From Sediminitomix flava (GTDB taxonomy: Bacteria; Bacteroidota; Bacteroidia; Cytophagales; Flammeovirgaceae), in contig NZ_QGDO01000001.1 of assembly GCF_003149185.1 (NCBI RefSeq), forward strand, positions 992,001 to 1,056,000: DNA of 64,000 nt, written 5' to 3'. Position 1 is the first letter of the stretch; every line of letters starts with the position of its first letter. The notes under the pieces were generated by a model, which was not told the DNA's origin, searched no databases, and saw only the letters and a list, made by a program, of their open reading frames with translations. Of this stretch, positions 61,780 to 64,000 are shown piece after piece. Made by a program: the position numbers and the translations under genes.

Positions 61780-64000
61780 ATGAAAAGTTTTTTATCGACC
61801 CTTACTTTTATTCTATGGGCAACACTAACATGGGCACAGTTACCAACAGTACCAGTACCTCCTGTTGTTCAATTTGCTGACGTAACTTTAAGTTTAAGCC
61901 CTGGAGCACGCGAACGCATCAGCCATAAAGTAAACTCCTTAATGAAAAGCGAGCGTCATTTTATGGAATACGTAAGCCGATGCGATCGTTACTTCCCATA
62001 TATCGAAGCAATTTTTGCAGAAGAAAACATTCCAGACGATTTCAAATACCTAGCTCTTCAAGAAAGTGCGCTTTTACCTTATGCAATTTCTTCAGCAAAT
62101 GCGGTAGGTTTTTGGCAATTCAAAGACTTTACAGCTTTAGAGAATGGTATGCGTGTCGATAATGTCATTGATCAACGTAAAAATATCGTCTCTGCAACCT
62201 ATGGAGCGGCTTCTTACCTAAGAAAAAACAACAATGTGTTAGATAACTGGCTTTATACTTTACTCTCTTATAACCTAGGACTAACTGGAGCTAAAAGAAC
62301 AGTAAGAGAACAAGAACTACTTGCTAGACATATCACTTTAGATAAAAACTCTCATCAATACATCATTCATTTCTTAGCTCATAAGATTGCATTTGAGCAT
62401 TATGTTGGCAGAAGAGAAAACACGCCAACAGTACAGCTTCTGATCTACCCTAATGTTTCTGGAAAGTCTATTAGTTCAATAGCCAAAGAGACCAAGATCA
62501 ACGAAGCAACGATTAGAGATCATAACTATTGGTTGTTAAAGGGAAAAGTACCTTCAGATCAAGATTACTACTTCATTTTACCCGTAGAGGTTAATGATAT
62601 CGCTAAATACAAACAAAAGCATAAACTACTAGATGCTTCAGATATTTTTGGAACTCCTCGTTCTCAAGATTATTATGTAAGCAATGAGGTGGAAGAAAAT
62701 ACTAACGATGGTTTCGAATATATTTTTGAAGGCGATGCATATCCAGACCTACAATCTGTTGAAGTTATTGAGCTAGGAGGTATACAAGTTGTAAGAGCAT
62801 TTGCCAATGGTTTACCAGCTATCATTGCTCAAAAAGGACAAAAACTACAAGATATCTCTAAAGCTGTAGGTGTTTCAATTTCTAAACTTCGTAAGTACAA
62901 CGAATTGGAGAAGTTTGATGAGCTACAAGCAGGACAAATTTATTATTTGAAGCGTAAGCGTCGTAAAGGACTTACAGACTTCTTCACTGTCACAGAAGAC
63001 AAGGGCTTATGGATGGTCTCTCAACGATTGGGTATTCGTAAAAAGAAATTGGTCAGAAATAACCGTATGCTACCACATGAACTCATCAAGAAAGGTAGAG
63101 TTCTTTGGTTGAAAAAACGCCGTCCATCTAGTGCTCCAATTGAGTATGAAGAAATTGAAGAAGAAACGGTTGAGGGAGAAGTTATCACACAAGAACCTTC
63201 AAATGACTCCCAAAAAGAAGAAGATACAATTCTTAGAGTTGAAGAAGATGTAGAAGAGGTTGACTTAAATGCAACTTATCACACTGTTAAAACAGATGAA
63301 AACCTTCTTTCTATCTCAAGACTTTACAATGTCACGATCATTGACCTCAGAGCTTGGAATAAAGACGAGTTAGGCGAAGATGGCGGTGTTGCTGTTGGGC
63401 AAAAAATTAGAGTTAAAGCTCCATCGAATTTTCAAAAAGATGAGCCTACGGGAAATGCTATCTTCATTGAAGAAGTTGAGAATGAAGTATTGGCTGACGG
63501 CACAATCATTCATATTGTAAGAGATGGTGAAGATTTGAATTCAATTGCAGCTCATTACGAGGTAAAAAGCTCTAAAATCATCATGTGGAATAGCTTACAA
63601 AGCCGACAGGTGAAAAAAGGAGATAAACTCATCGTAAAACCAATGAGTTCAAATAGTATTCCTTCAGCTTCTGAGCCAAAAGAAAAAGTAGAGGAAACAA
63701 TTGCCGAAGAAGGGGAAAAGACAACAGCACCAAAGCAAGAGGAGAATAATGTAGTAGAAAAGCCAAAAGTCAATGCAAAAGATTTCCATATTGTACAAAC
63801 AGGAGATACCTTCTATGGTATTGCAAGAAAGTACAATAAGAAGCCTGCAGATTTGATGAGGCTAAATCCTAACTTGAATCCGTCTTCATTGAGCCTTGGC
63901 TCTAAGGTTTACCTCACAAAGCAAGGAGAAAAAGTGACTAAGCCTAAAACTGAAGAAATAGCTAAACCAAATTACCACATTGTAAAACGTGGTGAAACTT
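61780..64000 (+). CDS. mltD: Membrane-bound lytic murein transglycosylase with at least four LysM repeats (3' end cut by window)
   Basis: The frame opens at the ATG at 61780 and runs off the right edge, giving at least 740 residues and no stop. It has a signal peptide (1-19, WATLTWAQ). The SLT domain (about 60-215) has the catalytic Glu in LALQESALLP, then GFWQFKDFTA and AATYGAASYLRKNNN-type lysozyme-like motifs. LysM repeats begin near residues 498, 575, 668 and 731 (each opens with YHTVK, IHIVR, FHIVQ or YHIVK). Between them are acidic linkers. It cleaves glycan strands of peptidoglycan. LysM domains bind the wall. Confidence 0.9.
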   Translation, partial: MKSFLSTLTFILWATLTWAQLPTVPVPPVVQFADVTLSLSPGARERISHKVNSLMKSERHFMEYVSRCDRYFPYIEAIFAEENIPDDFKYLALQESALLPYAISSANAVGFWQFKDFTALENGMRVDNVIDQRKNIVSATYGAASYLRKNNNVLDNWLYTLLSYNLGLTGAKRTVREQELLARHITLDKNSHQYIIHFLAHKIAFEHYVGRRENTPTVQLLIYPNVSGKSISSIAKETKINEATIRDHNYWLLKGKVPSDQDYYFILPVEVNDIAKYKQKHKLLDASDIFGTPRSQDYYVSNEVEENTNDGFEYIFEGDAYPDLQSVEVIELGGIQVVRAFANGLPAIIAQKGQKLQDISKAVGVSISKLRKYNELEKFDELQAGQIYYLKRKRRKGLTDFFTVTEDKGLWMVSQRLGIRKKKLVRNNRMLPHELIKKGRVLWLKKRRPSSAPIEYEEIEEETVEGEVITQEPSNDSQKEEDTILRVEEDVEEVDLNATYHTVKTDENLLSISRLYNVTIIDLRAWNKDELGEDGGVAVGQKIRVKAPSNFQKDEPTGNAIFIEEVENEVLADGTIIHIVRDGEDLNSIAAHYEVKSSKIIMWNSLQSRQVKKGDKLIVKPMSSNSIPSASEPKEKVEETIAEEGEKTTAPKQEENNVVEKPKVNAKDFHIVQTGDTFYGIARKYNKKPADLMRLNPNLNPSSLSLGSKVYLTKQGEKVTKPKTEEIAKPNYHIVKRGET

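Overview
The window is about 64 kb of low-GC chromosomal DNA from a member of the Bacteroidota, most likely a marine, Cytophagales-like bacterium. The support is: promoters of the Bacteroidota type (TTTG, about 19-21 bp, then TAnnTTTG) before many genes; an outer-membrane protein ending in a type IX secretion sorting domain; Bat-type TPR, TonB-receptor, OmpH/BamA and LptE/SecG neighbourhoods typical of the phylum; and few Shine-Dalgarno sequences. The genus cannot be fixed from sequence reading alone. I see no rRNA operon, prophage, CRISPR array or intact insertion sequence.

Layout. 1-4.8 kb: a truncated BatC-like TPR gene, a glycosyltransferase, a DtxR/MntR-type metal regulator, ttcA and an LD-carboxypeptidase. 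4.9-12.2 kb: envelope assembly (three OmpH/Skp chaperones, bamA, uppS, and a second POTRA-like barrel protein). 12.4-15.6 kb: TRAP permeases without a binding protein, then a dicarboxylate/amino-acid symporter. 15.7-20.3 kb: an OmpA/PD40 protein and a secreted lamin-tail-domain protein. 20.4-27.5 kb: gyrB, an RND exporter, ribH, a lipase and a deoxynucleoside kinase. 27.6-31.2 kb: a thiamine-uptake locus (TPP riboswitch, TonB receptor, PnuC/PnuT permease, NadR-like kinase). 31.3-36.9 kb: isolated nuoH and scoB, a thioesterase, hldD, a Nudix hydrolase and small accessory genes. 37-41.6 kb: the most accessory-looking stretch, with an IS30-type helix-turn-helix orphan, an intergenic gap, and an AraC / hydrolase / two DUF2255 / flavodoxin cluster. 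41.8-48.2 kb: ftsH, rsfS, birA, thrC, mazG and a SprT-like metalloprotease gene.

48.3-49.5 kb is the most striking feature: eleven tRNA genes made only of two kinds, four identical tRNA-Leu(UAG) and seven identical tRNA-Phe(GAA), behind one good promoter and before one terminator. After it come a sirtuin gene, a cell-wall-sugar operon (coiled-coil protein, NamZ-type muramidase, sodium symporter), glycerate kinase, two genes of unknown role, the conserved set sigma-54 activator - lptE - acidic TPR protein - secG, an O-methyltransferase and a truncated lytic transglycosylase with LysM repeats.

Most of the window is housekeeping and envelope biology. The items most worth a second look are the Leu/Phe tRNA array, the wiring of the thiamine locus, the AraC/DUF2255 cluster with the neighbouring transposase-like orphan, and the transport or enzyme genes that lack their usual partners (TRAP, ScoB, NuoH).
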